A DNA stretch of 64,000 bases from Pararhizobium mangrovi (lineage in GTDB: Bacteria; Pseudomonadota; Alphaproteobacteria; Rhizobiales; Rhizobiaceae): positions 1-64,000 of the forward strand of contig NZ_VHLH01000008.1 in NCBI RefSeq assembly GCF_006516965.1. The letters are read 5' to 3'. The notes beneath the pieces are model-generated. The model searched no databases. It saw only the letters and a list, made by a program, of their open reading frames with translations, and was not told the origin of the DNA. The position numbers and the translations under genes are program-made. Shown in pieces: positions 16,516-25,329 of the stretch (positions are counted from its first letter, which is position 1; each line of letters opens with the position of its first letter).

Positions 16516-18837
16516 TCAGGCGGAAGCCGACTTGACGATCTTGACCGGAACGGACTTGCCCGCCGGCACGTGCGACTCGAGCGCATGGTGGGAAAGAGCG
16601 ATCAGGCTGTTCAACTCCGGGAAGTAGCCCGCGCAGTCGCCGGCGGGCAGCGCGTAGGGTACCACCCTCAGCCGCTCGACCGGCTTGCGCTCGATCCCGT
16701 CGTCGGCGGCCGCGTGCAGGTCCACTTCATCGCCGGCCGAAACGCCCATGCGCGCCATGTCGCCCGTGTTCATCATGACGATCATGCGCGTGCCGTTGAT
16801 GCCGCGCAGCCGGTCGTTGTAGCCGTAGACCGTCGTGTTGAACTGGTCGTTCGAGCGCAGCGTGATCAGCGTGAAGACGTTCTTGCGATCGGTGTTCACG
16901 TTCGGGTCGGCATCGAGGCCGCCCGGTGCGATGAAGTTCGCCTTGCCGTTTTCCGTACGCCATTCGCGCCGGCATGCGGCGATGTCGCGGTGGAAGCCGC
17001 CGGCCTTGCGGAAACGCTCGTTGAACTGAGCGAAATCGCGCGGATAGGCCCGCTCGATCGCATCGCGCACCTTGGCGTAATCGCCGACCCATTCGTCCCA
17101 CGGCACCTTCGCCTTGCCGCCGACCGTCGCCTTGGCGATCTCGGCGACGATCTTCGGTTCCGAAAGGAGCATGTCGCTGACCGGCGGATGGGAACCGAAG
17201 GAACCGTGGATGTTGGCCGTCGAATCCTCGATCGAGACCCATTGGTCGCCGCTTTCCTGCGTGTCCCGGTCCATGCGGCCGAGGCAGGGCAGGAGATACG
17301 TCGCCTTGGAGGCGAGCAGGTGGTTGCGGTTGAGCTTGGTGGCGATCTGCACATGCAGGTCGAGCTCGCGCCAGGCCGTCTCGACGCGCTCCGTCTCCGG
17401 CACGGCGCGCGAGAAATTGCCGCCGAGCCCGATGAACGCCTTCACCGAACCGTCGATGATGCCTTCGCAGCTTTCCACCGTGTCGCGGCCCTTTTCCCGC
17501 GGCGGCTCGAACTCGTAAAGCTCCTTGAGCTTGTCGAGGGGCACCAGTTCCGGCTTTTCCGAAATGCCGACGGTGCGCTGGCCCTGCACGTTGGAATGGC
17601 CGCGCACCGGCGAGATGCCGGCGCCCGTCTTGCCGATGTTGCCGCGCATGAGGAGCAGGTTGCACAGCATCTGCACCGTCGCCACACCGCGTCGGTGCTG
17701 GGTGATGCCCATGCCGTAATTGGCGATCACGCGTTCCTTGCTGGCGTAGAGCTTGGCGACGTGGACGAGATCGTCCCGGTGGAGACCGGACTGCTTCTCG
17801 ATCTCTTCCCAGCCCGTCTCGCGCAGATAGGCGCAGAAAGCCTCGAAGCCGCTCGTATGCTCTTCGACGAAGGCGTAGTCGATGACGCGTCTGCCGCCTT
17901 CGGCGGAAGCCTTGTCGTCCATTTCGAGGACGTGCTTCGCGATGCCGGTCAGGGCCGCGAGGTCGCCGCCCGAACGCACCTGGTAATAGTCGCTCGACAT
18001 CTCCGTGCCTTCGCCCGGAGACAGCATTTCCATCGGATTCTGCGGGCTCTTGAAGCGCATCAGCCCGCGTTCCTTCAACGGATTGAAGGTGACGAGCGGA
18101 ACGCCGCGCTTGCGAGCGGCCTGGAGCGGATGGAGCATGCGGGGCGCATTGGTGCCGACATTGTGCCCGATGAAGAAGATCATGTCGGTCTCTTCGAAGT
18201 CCTCGAGCTGGACCGTGCCGACGGGCGAGCCGATCGACTTCGGAAGGCCGACGGACGTCGATTCGTGGCACATGTTCGAGGAATCGGGCAGGTTCTGCGA
18301 GCCGTAGATGCGCGCGAGCAACTGGTACATATGCGACGTCTCGAGCGAAGCACGGCCCGAGGCGTAGAAGATCACCGAAGTCGGCTCGAGCGTGTTCAGC
18401 GTCTCGCCGATCTCCCTGAAGGCCTGGCTCCAGCTGATCGGCTCGTAATGGTCACTCGCGGGATTGTACTTCATCGGCTCGGTGAGGCGGCCGGTGCGCT
18501 CGAGGTCGTAATCGTTCCACTCGAGAAGTTCAGTGACGGTGTGCTCGACGAAGAAACCGGCGTCGCAGCGGTGGCGCGTCTGCTCCCAAAGGGTCGCCTT
18601 GGCGCCGTTCTCGCAGAACTCGAACTCGTGCGGCTTCTTCGGCTTCGCCCAAGAGCATGAAACGCACATCACACCTTCCGGCTTGTTCTGCCGGCGAAGC
18701 TGGTTCCATACGGTCGAGCGGATCATGCCTTCGGCTTCGGCCTTGCCGATGATGGATCGCAGCGATCCCCAGCCGCCGGTGGGGTGCTTGTAGGGTTCGA
18801 TCCGGATCGAGCCCTCGTCCAGTTCGGCTCTCTTCAT
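16516..18837 (-). CDS. FdhF/YdeP-family molybdopterin oxidoreductase
   Basis: This 773-residue cytoplasmic molybdoenzyme is related to formate dehydrogenase H and E. coli YdeP. An N-terminal cysteine group (MCVSCSWAKPKKPHEFEFC, residues about 57-75) probably ligates a 4Fe-4S cluster. The molybdopterin domain spans about 100-600, and the C-terminal dinucleotide-binding domain follows (about 640-765). At the active-site region the sequence is NMCHESTSVGL, without selenocysteine. No formate dehydrogenase subunits are adjacent, so the substrate is unknown; YdeP has been linked to acid resistance. The ATG start is MKRAELDEGSIRIEPY. Confidence 0.9.
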   Translation of the reverse strand: MKRAELDEGSIRIEPYKHPTGGWGSLRSIIGKAEAEGMIRSTVWNQLRRQNKPEGVMCVSCSWAKPKKPHEFEFCENGAKATLWEQTRHRCDAGFFVEHTVTELLEWNDYDLERTGRLTEPMKYNPASDHYEPISWSQAFREIGETLNTLEPTSVIFYASGRASLETSHMYQLLARIYGSQNLPDSSNMCHESTSVGLPKSIGSPVGTVQLEDFEETDMIFFIGHNVGTNAPRMLHPLQAARKRGVPLVTFNPLKERGLMRFKSPQNPMEMLSPGEGTEMSSDYYQVRSGGDLAALTGIAKHVLEMDDKASAEGGRRVIDYAFVEEHTSGFEAFCAYLRETGWEEIEKQSGLHRDDLVHVAKLYASKERVIANYGMGITQHRRGVATVQMLCNLLLMRGNIGKTGAGISPVRGHSNVQGQRTVGISEKPELVPLDKLKELYEFEPPREKGRDTVESCEGIIDGSVKAFIGLGGNFSRAVPETERVETAWRELDLHVQIATKLNRNHLLASKATYLLPCLGRMDRDTQESGDQWVSIEDSTANIHGSFGSHPPVSDMLLSEPKIVAEIAKATVGGKAKVPWDEWVGDYAKVRDAIERAYPRDFAQFNERFRKAGGFHRDIAACRREWRTENGKANFIAPGGLDADPNVNTDRKNVFTLITLRSNDQFNTTVYGYNDRLRGINGTRMIVMMNTGDMARMGVSAGDEVDLHAAADDGIERKPVERLRVVPYALPAGDCAGYFPELNSLIALSHHALESHVPAGKSVPVKIVKSASA

Positions 18838-18973
18838 GGCATGCCTCGCTCACGCAGACGTCATGCATGCCAAGGTAGCGCGACAGGCCCCATACGCAAG
18901 CGTTCATTCACGGAAAAGGGCAATTCCGTCCGATATTTGCGAAGGCTGCGTGAAGCAGCGCCCGCAACCCTTC

Positions 18974-19105
18974 TCAGCGGAAATGGACGCCGGACTGATA
19001 GGGCAGGACGGCGCGGTTTTCCTTGAGCACGGCAAAGCTCATGCCGGCCGCAAGCGCGCAGATGATCAGCGTGAAGATCGTGAAGCGAAAAGCCAGCGTG
19101 TTCAT
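18974..19105 (-). CDS. Small single-pass membrane protein of unknown function
   Basis: This is a 43-residue protein with one hydrophobic segment (about residues 5-25) between a short charged N-terminus and a polar tail. I chose the ATG of MNTLAFRFTIF because GGAG lies about seven bases upstream. An in-frame ATG at 19159, also after a G-rich patch, would give 61 residues with a very basic N-terminus. I do not recognise a family. Confidence 0.5.
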   Translation of the reverse strand: MNTLAFRFTIFTLIICALAAGMSFAVLKENRAVLPYQSGVHFR

Positions 19106-19314
19106 GCGACGTCTCCAGTACCGGTAGAACCGGGCGGTCGAATTGCGCCGTTTAATCATTCCATCCCTGAACCACCACTGAGTACCCGCTTCACATACCA
19201 TTCAAATGCGTTGATTTTCAGGATCGCGGCAGCATCGCGGCAGGTTTTCGGCAACGGGACTTGCGCGAGAAGGACGCCGGATTAAGTGACCCGTAACTCC
19301 AAAGGAGGTGCATT

Positions 19315-20010
19315 GTGGCAACAACCGATCCCATCGAACTTCATTACTGGCCGACGCCGAACGGCTGGAAAGTCTCCATCATGCTCGAGGAGACCGGCGT
19401 TCCCTACGAGGTCCATTACGTCAACATCGGCAAGGGCGAGCAGTTCGACCCGGAATTCCTAAAGATCGCGCCGAACAACCGCATGCCGGCGATCGTCGAT
19501 CCGGACGGGCCGGGCGGCGAACCGATCTCGGTCTTCGAGTCCGGCGCGATCCTTCAATATCTCGGCCGCAAGACGGGGCAGTTCTATCCTGCCGACGAAC
19601 GCGCCCGCACGAAGGTCGAGGAGTGGTTGTTCTGGCAGATGGGCGGCCTCGGCCCGATGGCGGGACAGGCGCACCATTTCCGCAATTACGCGCCGGAGAC
19701 CATTCCCTACGGCATCGAGCGTTACACCAACGAGGTCCATCGCCTCTACGGCGTGCTGAACCGGCAGCTTGCCGATCGCGAATATATCGCCGGCGACTAT
19801 TCGATCGCCGACATGGCGAGCGTCGGTTGGGTGCGTCCGGAATCGCAGGGTCAGGACATCGAGGAATTTCCACACCTCAAGCGTTGGCTGGAGACGGTGA
19901 AGGCGCGCCCCGCCGTCAAGCGCGGCATGGAACTCGGCCAGGAGCACCGAAACAACCTCGCCGACGACAAGGACGCGCAGAAGGTGCTTTTCGGCCAGCG
20001 CGCCCGCTGA
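19315..20010 (+). CDS. Glutathione S-transferase, YghU/Ure2p-like
   Basis: This 231-residue enzyme has an N-terminal thioredoxin-like domain (about 1-88; LHYWPTPNGWKVSIMLEETG and the glutathione-contact motif FESGAILQYLG) and an all-helical C-terminal domain (about 95-215; YIAGDYSIADM carries the N-capping box). The arrangement and the Asn after PTP fit the Nu/YghU class, which has glutathione reductase-like peroxidase activity. The start is GTG, clearly set by AAAGGAGGT immediately upstream, one of the strongest ribosome binding sites in the window. A stem-loop with a T-run follows the gene. Confidence 0.92.
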   Translation: MATTDPIELHYWPTPNGWKVSIMLEETGVPYEVHYVNIGKGEQFDPEFLKIAPNNRMPAIVDPDGPGGEPISVFESGAILQYLGRKTGQFYPADERARTKVEEWLFWQMGGLGPMAGQAHHFRNYAPETIPYGIERYTNEVHRLYGVLNRQLADREYIAGDYSIADMASVGWVRPESQGQDIEEFPHLKRWLETVKARPAVKRGMELGQEHRNNLADDKDAQKVLFGQRAR

Positions 20011-20046
20011 CCGGACATCCGGCATCGTCGGAACATTCGAGAATGC

Positions 20047-20068
20047 CGGCCTTCGGGCCGCCATTTTT
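20047..20068 (+). terminator. Intrinsic terminator after the glutathione transferase gene
   Basis: The stem CGGCC-TTCG-GGCCG with a TTCG tetraloop is followed by CCATTTTT. A wider inverted repeat (GAATGCCGG at 20041-20049 and CCGGCATTC at 20079-20087) encloses it. Confidence 0.7.
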
Positions 20069-20220
20069 CGTTCCGGCGCCGGCATTCCTTGCTGCTCGTA
20101 AAAAGTCGAGCTTCGGGCAGGGTTAGCGAAGCGTTGAAATCGAGGCGTGAATCCTTCGTAAAAATCGGTCGAAAAGGCCGCTTCCGCCGGCACTTGCATC
20201 CTTAACGAAGAGACAAGTTT

Positions 20221-20240
20221 ACAAAGCATTTTAGCTTTGT
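20221..20240. promoter_or_regulatory. AT-rich palindrome upstream of the Sel1 gene
   Basis: A perfect 7-bp inverted repeat, ACAAAGC and GCTTTGT around ATTTTA, lies in a strikingly AT-rich island (about 20150-20280) of an otherwise GC-rich window. The 440-bp gap 20011-20450 has no gene. The site could be an operator or the promoter region of the small downstream gene; MucR/Ros proteins favour AT-rich sites, but that link is speculation. Confidence 0.35.
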
Positions 20241-20450
20241 TTTCCGCAAATTAAGGATGCAATTTAACGGCCGTTTCAAGCCTTTGCGGCATTCTCTCAA
20301 TCATCGAACGGACCCCGGAAAACGGGGCGGACGGGCCCGGAAAAGGGCCTCGAAAGAAGAGCGGAAGCTCTCGCGAGTTGAACAGGCGAAGGCGCCCGCG
20401 CCGAAGACCGGCCGGGCACGAACGAAACGAAACCGACAGGGACGAAGACA

Positions 20451-20717
20451 ATGGCACGCTTTGAACTTTTCGACGAGAACCGGGCAATGATCGGCGGCAA
20501 GGCGGAGGCCGACGCGCTGTGCGAGATGGGCCTTTGCTATGCCACCGGCCGCAGCGTCGCGGTCGACCTCGTGGCCGCGCACAAATGGTTCAACATCGCC
20601 GCCGTGAAGGGCTCCGACCGTGCGAGCGAACTGCGCACCGATATTGCTGCGATGATGACGAAGAGCGATCTCGCCCGCGCCCTACGCGCCGCCCGCGAAT
20701 GGATGACGGTGCACTGA
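20451..20717 (+). CDS. Small Sel1-repeat (TPR-like) protein
   Basis: This 88-residue soluble protein contains one clear Sel1-type repeat, LCEMGLCYATGRSVAVDLVAAHKWFNIAAVKG (about residues 23-54), where AAHKWFNIAA is the diagnostic second-helix pattern. Sel1 units normally occur in arrays as protein-interaction scaffolds; a single unit suggests a small adaptor or a member of the rhizobial one-repeat family. It ends 20 bp before the convergent aminotransferase gene. GACAGGGACGAAG upstream gives only a moderate ribosome binding site. Confidence 0.8.
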   Translation: MARFELFDENRAMIGGKAEADALCEMGLCYATGRSVAVDLVAAHKWFNIAAVKGSDRASELRTDIAAMMTKSDLARALRAAREWMTVH

Positions 20718-20736
20718 GCACCGTCTCGCCCTTCGC

Positions 20737-21867
20737 TCAGGCTGGCCGGGAAACCGCCGCGGCAGCCGAAAGCGCGGCCGGAAGCTCCGCCTCGAAAACG
20801 GCGAGTTCGGCCTCCGGCGCGGCACTGACCCGGATGCATCGGTCGAGCGGGGCGACCGAAGGCATGCGCACGAAGACGTCGCGCGCGACAAGTTCGCCAA
20901 GCACGGCGCGCGCGTAATCGCCATCGCGGCCGCAGTCGATGGCCACGAAATTCGTCGCCGAGGGCAGGGGCGTCAGCCCGTTCTGTCGGGCGATGTCGGA
21001 AATGCGCCGGCGCGCCGTTTCGATCTCGCCGAGCACGGTATCAAGGTGCGCTTGATCCTTCAGCGCTTCGACGGCCGCGATCTGGCTGAGCTTCGTCATT
21101 CCGAAATGGTTGCGCACCTTGTCGAAGGCGGCGATCGTCTCCTTCGCACCGAACGCGTAGCCGATGCGCATGCCGGCCAGGCCGTAGGCTTTGGAGAAGG
21201 TACGCATGCGCACCACGTTCGGCCGGTCGATGAGTGCCTCGACCGGCGGAAGGGTGCCGGGCGGGGCCATCTCGCCATAGGCCTCGTCGAGCAGCAGCAT
21301 GGTCATGTCCGGCAGGCCGCGCGCGAAGGCGGTGACCGTCTCGGCATCCCACCAACTGCCCATCGGATTGTCGGGGTTGGAGAAATAGACGAGCGGCGCG
21401 CCGCTTTCCCGCACCGCCCGGGACAGCGCTTCCGGATCCTCCCGGTCGTCGCGGTAGTCCACCCGCACGAAGCGGCCGCCGAAACCCGCGACGTGATAGT
21501 CGAAGGTCGGATAGGCGCCCTTCGAGGTGACGACCGGCGTACCGGGCTCGACGATCATGCGCACGAGCAGGCCGAGCAACCCGTCCACGCCTTCGCCGGG
21601 CATGATGGTGTCGGCTTCCGTTCCGAGATGACGGGCAAGGGCCGTGCGCAACTCGATGTTGCGGGCATCGCCGTATTTCCAGGCTTCCGGCGCGGCGTTC
21701 GTCATCGCCTCGACCACGGCAGGCGAGGGGCCGAACGCGCTTTCGTTGGCGCCGAGGCGGGCGCGGAACGGCCGTCCACGCTCGTGCTCCTGCGTTTCCG
21801 GGCCGACGAAGGGAACCGTGGCCGGGAGCGAGCGAACCAGATCGGTGAAACGCGCGAATTCGGGCAT
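20737..21867 (-). CDS. Histidinol-phosphate aminotransferase-like PLP enzyme
   Basis: This 376-residue fold-type I aminotransferase has an N-terminal GANESAFGPSPAVVEAM motif typical of HisC-like proteins, the PLP-contact Asp/Tyr region LLLDEAYGE, and the Schiff-base Lys in RTFSKAYGLAGMRIGYAFG near residue 220. HisC-type enzymes act on histidinol phosphate or aromatic amino acids; no histidine genes are nearby, so this may be a paralogue with another amino donor. The MPEFARF start matches family length; an ATG 63 bases upstream is possible. Confidence 0.85.
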   Translation of the reverse strand: MPEFARFTDLVRSLPATVPFVGPETQEHERGRPFRARLGANESAFGPSPAVVEAMTNAAPEAWKYGDARNIELRTALARHLGTEADTIMPGEGVDGLLGLLVRMIVEPGTPVVTSKGAYPTFDYHVAGFGGRFVRVDYRDDREDPEALSRAVRESGAPLVYFSNPDNPMGSWWDAETVTAFARGLPDMTMLLLDEAYGEMAPPGTLPPVEALIDRPNVVRMRTFSKAYGLAGMRIGYAFGAKETIAAFDKVRNHFGMTKLSQIAAVEALKDQAHLDTVLGEIETARRRISDIARQNGLTPLPSATNFVAIDCGRDGDYARAVLGELVARDVFVRMPSVAPLDRCIRVSAAPEAELAVFEAELPAALSAAAAVSRPA

Positions 21868-22034
21868 GGAGGCCTCGCTGTCTTCCTGCGGTCGGGCCTT
21901 TTGGGTAGACGCTGGCGCCACTGCTTTCAAGCGACAGCCGCCGCATGCCGCCTTGCCGGGGTCGCGTGGCGGCGATAAGCAGGCCGGGCCCTTGACGCTT
22001 CCTTCCCTTGAGAACCGTTCTTCTTCAGGTTGCC

Positions 22035-22994
22035 ATGCCGCCCTTTGCCGAAGCGATCCTCTATGTCTTCCTGCTGATCGCCTTCGGTTATGCCGTCGCG
22101 CTTTTCGGCTTGCTGCGGGAAGGGACGGCGGAAGGGGTCGCGGACTTCGTGTTCAAGATCGGCGTTCCCGTCCTCCTCTTCCGCACCATCGCCACGGCCG
22201 ATTTCGAGGGCATATCCCCGTGGCCGCTATGGGCGACGTATTTCTGCACCATCACGCTTACCTGGATGCTATCGCATCAGATGGTCCGGCGTGCCTTCGA
22301 CCGGGACGTTCGGGGCGGGGTGGTGGCCGGCGTCGGCGGGTCGTTCTCGAACCTCGCGCTGCTCGGACTGCCGTTCATCGACGGCGTCTACGGCCATCGC
22401 GGGCTCGCCATGCTTTCGCTGATCCTGTCGATCCACCTGCCGCTGATGATGGTCGCGACCATCGTGCTCTTTCGCTGGGCGGCACGCGCCGACGGGATGG
22501 CGCTTCGAACCGAGCGCCCGCGTGACGTCGCGATCGACTTCCTGCGCCAGCTTTCGCGCAATCCGCTCGTCATCGGCATTCTGGCCGGCGGTGCCTACCG
22601 TCTGACCGGACTGCCGCTCGATGGCCTTGCCGGCCGGCTCGTCGGCGCGCTCGCCGGGGTCGCGGGCCCACTCGCGCTCTTTTCGCTCGGCATGGGCCTT
22701 CGTGATTTCGGACTGCGCGGGCACCTCTTCGCCGGAAGCGCGCTCGCCGGGATCAAACTCGTGGCGATGCCGGCGATCGCTCTCGTGCTGGCCTGGGCGT
22801 TCGCGCTGCCGCCGCTCAGCGCCAAGGTGGCGGTGGCAAGCGCCTCGCTGCCGGCCGGCGTCAACGCCTGGTTGATCGCCCGCCAGTTCAACACCGGTTT
22901 TCGTCTCGCCTCGACGAGCGTTACGCTCGGCACCGCCGCCGGCGTCGTGACGACGGGCTTCTGGCTTTTCGTCGCTCAGGCCGCGTTCGGATAG
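22035..22994 (+). CDS. AEC-family transporter (auxin efflux carrier/malonate permease type)
   Basis: This 319-residue inner-membrane protein has about ten hydrophobic segments in two halves separated by a polar loop near residues 150-175. The sequence SNLALLGLPFIDGVYG and the closing region SASLPAGVNAWLIARQF are typical of bacterial AEC proteins. Members export auxin-like compounds or import malonate and malate; substrate cannot be assigned. ATG at 22035 was preferred to an in-frame TTG at 22008. It is divergent from the aminotransferase gene by 167 bp. Confidence 0.85.
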   Translation: MPPFAEAILYVFLLIAFGYAVALFGLLREGTAEGVADFVFKIGVPVLLFRTIATADFEGISPWPLWATYFCTITLTWMLSHQMVRRAFDRDVRGGVVAGVGGSFSNLALLGLPFIDGVYGHRGLAMLSLILSIHLPLMMVATIVLFRWAARADGMALRTERPRDVAIDFLRQLSRNPLVIGILAGGAYRLTGLPLDGLAGRLVGALAGVAGPLALFSLGMGLRDFGLRGHLFAGSALAGIKLVAMPAIALVLAWAFALPPLSAKVAVASASLPAGVNAWLIARQFNTGFRLASTSVTLGTAAGVVTTGFWLFVAQAAFG

Positions 22995-23084
22995 ACGATC
23001 GCGAACCCGCATGCGAGCCGCGTCGTTGGACGTGAGGCCGATCTCCACCTATCTGCCGGGCATCGAACACTGAAAGTGAAGCGC

Positions 23085-24251
23085 ATGGCCGAACCGACAA
23101 AGCAAGCCGTCCTCGATCGCCTCAAGCAGGTGAAGGGTCCGGATCTTCAGGGCAACATCGTCGATCTCGGGATCGTCTCGGAAATCTTCATCGCCGACGG
23201 AAAGGTCTATTTCTCGATCACCGTTCCGTCCGAACGCGCGCGGGAACTGGAACCGTTGCGCGAGGAGGCAGAAAAGATCATCGGCGACATGGAGGGCGTG
23301 CGCGCGGCCATGGTGACGCTGACGGCAGCCCACACGTCCGACGGGCCGCGCGCTTCGGCGCCGCCCGAAGCTTCCCGCACGCCCGCTCAGGCTGCCGGTA
23401 AAGGCGGACCGGCGCAGGCTCCGTCCCGGCCCGCCGACAAGCCGTCCGTGCCGGGGGTCAAGCACATCCTGGCGGTCGCCTCCGGCAAGGGTGGCGTCGG
23501 CAAGTCGACGACGGCGGTCAATCTCGCGCTTGCTCTGAAGCTGAACGGGCTTTCCGTCGGCATTCTCGACGCGGATATCTACGGGCCGTCGATGCCGCGC
23601 CTCCTCGGCGTTTCGGGAAGGCCGCAGCAGGCGGAAGGCCGCGTGCTCATCCCCATGGAAGGGCACGGCCTGAAGGTCATGTCGATGGGCTTCCTCGTCG
23701 AGGAAGAGACGCCGATGATCTGGCGCGGGCCGATGGTGATTTCCGCACTCACGCAGATGCTGCGCGAGGTGCAATGGGGCGAGCTCGACGTGCTCGTCGT
23801 CGACATGCCGCCCGGCACCGGCGATGCGCAGCTGACCATGGCCCAGCAGGTGCCGCTCGCCGGCGCCGTCATCGTCTCTACGCCGCAGGATCTCGCGCTC
23901 ATCGACGCGCGCAAGGGGCTGAACATGTTCCGCAAGGTCTCCGTGCCGGTGCTCGGCATCGTCGAGAACATGAGCTACTTCATCGCGCCCGATACCGGAA
24001 AGCGCTACGACATCTTCGGCAATGGCGGTGCGCGGCGCGAGGCCGAACGCCTCGGCGTGCCCTTCCTCGGCGAGGTGCCGCTGACAATGGAGATCCGCGA
24101 GACCTCCGACGCCGGTGCGCCGGTCGTCGCCGGAGCACCGGATGGCGATGCCGCCGCGGCCTATCGGCAGATCGGCGAACGCGTATGGGCAGGCATCGAA
24201 AGTGCCGCCGGCGACGAAGGCCGCAAGGCGCCGACGATCACCTTCGAATAG
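23085..24251 (+). CDS. Mrp/NBP35-family ATPase, cysteine-free
   Basis: This 388-residue protein has an N-terminal MIP18/DUF59 domain (about 5-85), a Pro/Ala-rich linker (about 85-125) and a P-loop ATPase domain with the deviant Walker [19 protein letters not shown] near residue 138. Family members act as iron-sulfur cluster carriers. Oddly there is no cysteine anywhere in the protein: where E. coli Mrp/ApbC have a CxxC, this one reads ENMSYFIAPDTGKRYDIFG. From memory several alphaproteobacterial homologues look alike. The ATG at MAEPTKQAV was chosen over an upstream GTG at 23076. Confidence 0.92.
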   Translation: MAEPTKQAVLDRLKQVKGPDLQGNIVDLGIVSEIFIADGKVYFSITVPSERARELEPLREEAEKIIGDMEGVRAAMVTLTAAHTSDGPRASAPPEASRTPAQAAGKGGPAQAPSRPADKPSVPGVKHILAVASGKGGVGKSTTAVNLALALKLNGLSVGILDADIYGPSMPRLLGVSGRPQQAEGRVLIPMEGHGLKVMSMGFLVEEETPMIWRGPMVISALTQMLREVQWGELDVLVVDMPPGTGDAQLTMAQQVPLAGAVIVSTPQDLALIDARKGLNMFRKVSVPVLGIVENMSYFIAPDTGKRYDIFGNGGARREAERLGVPFLGEVPLTMEIRETSDAGAPVVAGAPDGDAAAAYRQIGERVWAGIESAAGDEGRKAPTITFE

Positions 24252-24266
24252 CCCGATACGCGCGAC

Positions 24267-25124
24267 CTATTCGGCCTCGATATCCTGTTCGATCGCGCCG
24301 AAGACCGAGAGGTCGCCGGCCTTGCGCACTTCGATGCGAACCCGGTTGCCGGCATGGAATTCGGAGGACGAGGCGGAGCCTTGCGCGTTTGCGGGGCCAA
24401 CGCTCACGATCGAACCGGCCGCAAGCCTGCGGTAGCGCGCGGCCTGCGCGACGAGGTCGGCAAAACCGAGCGGCATCGCCTCGTCGCCTTCGATCTTTCC
24501 CGCCGGTTCGCCGTCGATATCGACCGATAGCGGCAAACGGACCCGACTATCGTCCCACGCACCATTGAGAACGTCCGGCGTGACAGCGACCGGAGAAAAG
24601 GAGGCGAGCACACAGCGATCGCGATCGTTGCGAACGTCGGGGCCTTCGCTTTGAAACGAGATCGCGCCGAGAAGCATCACGAGACGGATCGCTTCGCCGG
24701 CCGTCGTGGCGTCCGCACCTTTCGGGACGTCGTCGACGATGACCGCGAAGCCGGGCTGCGCATCGATGCCGCCGGACGTGTCGGCAAGTCTGATCGCTTC
24801 CCGCGGGCCGTGGAAGAAGTCGCTCGCACGCTGCGAAATAGCGGCCTCGCCAGTCCCGTCCCGGGAGAAATCGGCGTGGATCCACTGGTATGCGCGCGGC
24901 AGCGGCGAACATGCGGCATGCTCGTGAAAGCGCTCCGTCGGCTGCGAGCCGTGCTCCATGCTTTCGGCGACCTCGCGCAGGCGCGAGCCCGTGTGCACCC
25001 AGGAATCGAGTGCGGTCTGCAGCGTCGGCGCCACGTTCGGCACGACGGTGTAGCGCGTCAGATCCTTCGAGACGACGACGAGTTGGCCGTCGCGGCTGCC
25101 GTCGTGAAGCGTTGCCAGTTTCAT
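24267..25124 (-). CDS. FAA-hydrolase-family protein, probably degenerate
   Basis: This 285-residue protein begins MKLATLHDGSRDGQLVVVSK and later has FHEHAACSPLPRAYQW, DVPKGADATTAGEAIRLVMLL and FSPVAVTPDVL, all family landmarks of fumarylacetoacetate hydrolases. However, the segment that normally carries two acidic metal ligands (as in FEAEVAV) reads DAQPGFAV. The following conserved VNDVSLRN Asp region reads LGAISFQS, and the Lys-containing segment after it is also altered and shortened. The protein is about 45 residues shorter than homologues I know. I infer a non-catalytic paralogue. GGGAGAG precedes the ATG. It is convergent with the Mrp gene, 15 bp away. Confidence 0.75.
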   Translation of the reverse strand: MKLATLHDGSRDGQLVVVSKDLTRYTVVPNVAPTLQTALDSWVHTGSRLREVAESMEHGSQPTERFHEHAACSPLPRAYQWIHADFSRDGTGEAAISQRASDFFHGPREAIRLADTSGGIDAQPGFAVIVDDVPKGADATTAGEAIRLVMLLGAISFQSEGPDVRNDRDRCVLASFSPVAVTPDVLNGAWDDSRVRLPLSVDIDGEPAGKIEGDEAMPLGFADLVAQAARYRRLAAGSIVSVGPANAQGSASSSEFHAGNRVRIEVRKAGDLSVFGAIEQDIEAE

Positions 25125-25329
25125 TGCGGTATGCTCTCCCGTTCGGCGGAGCGCCGGTTTCGGCGTCGCACCGTTTCCTCCATTGGCGCCTGCGGGGGCT
25201 TTGCCCGGGCGCGTCGGCATGCTTCATAGCGTCTTTTGCGATTTACCTGCGCGGAAAGTTTCGCTACCCCGGCGGCGAAACACAAGCCGTCTTCGTGTTT
25301 CGGGCGGCCAAATCGGGAGGAAAAACCGC

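Noticed and set aside
16516-18837. Selenocysteine-containing formate dehydrogenase
   Set aside because: No in-frame TGA at the active site and no formate dehydrogenase partner genes; it fits the YdeP-like group better.
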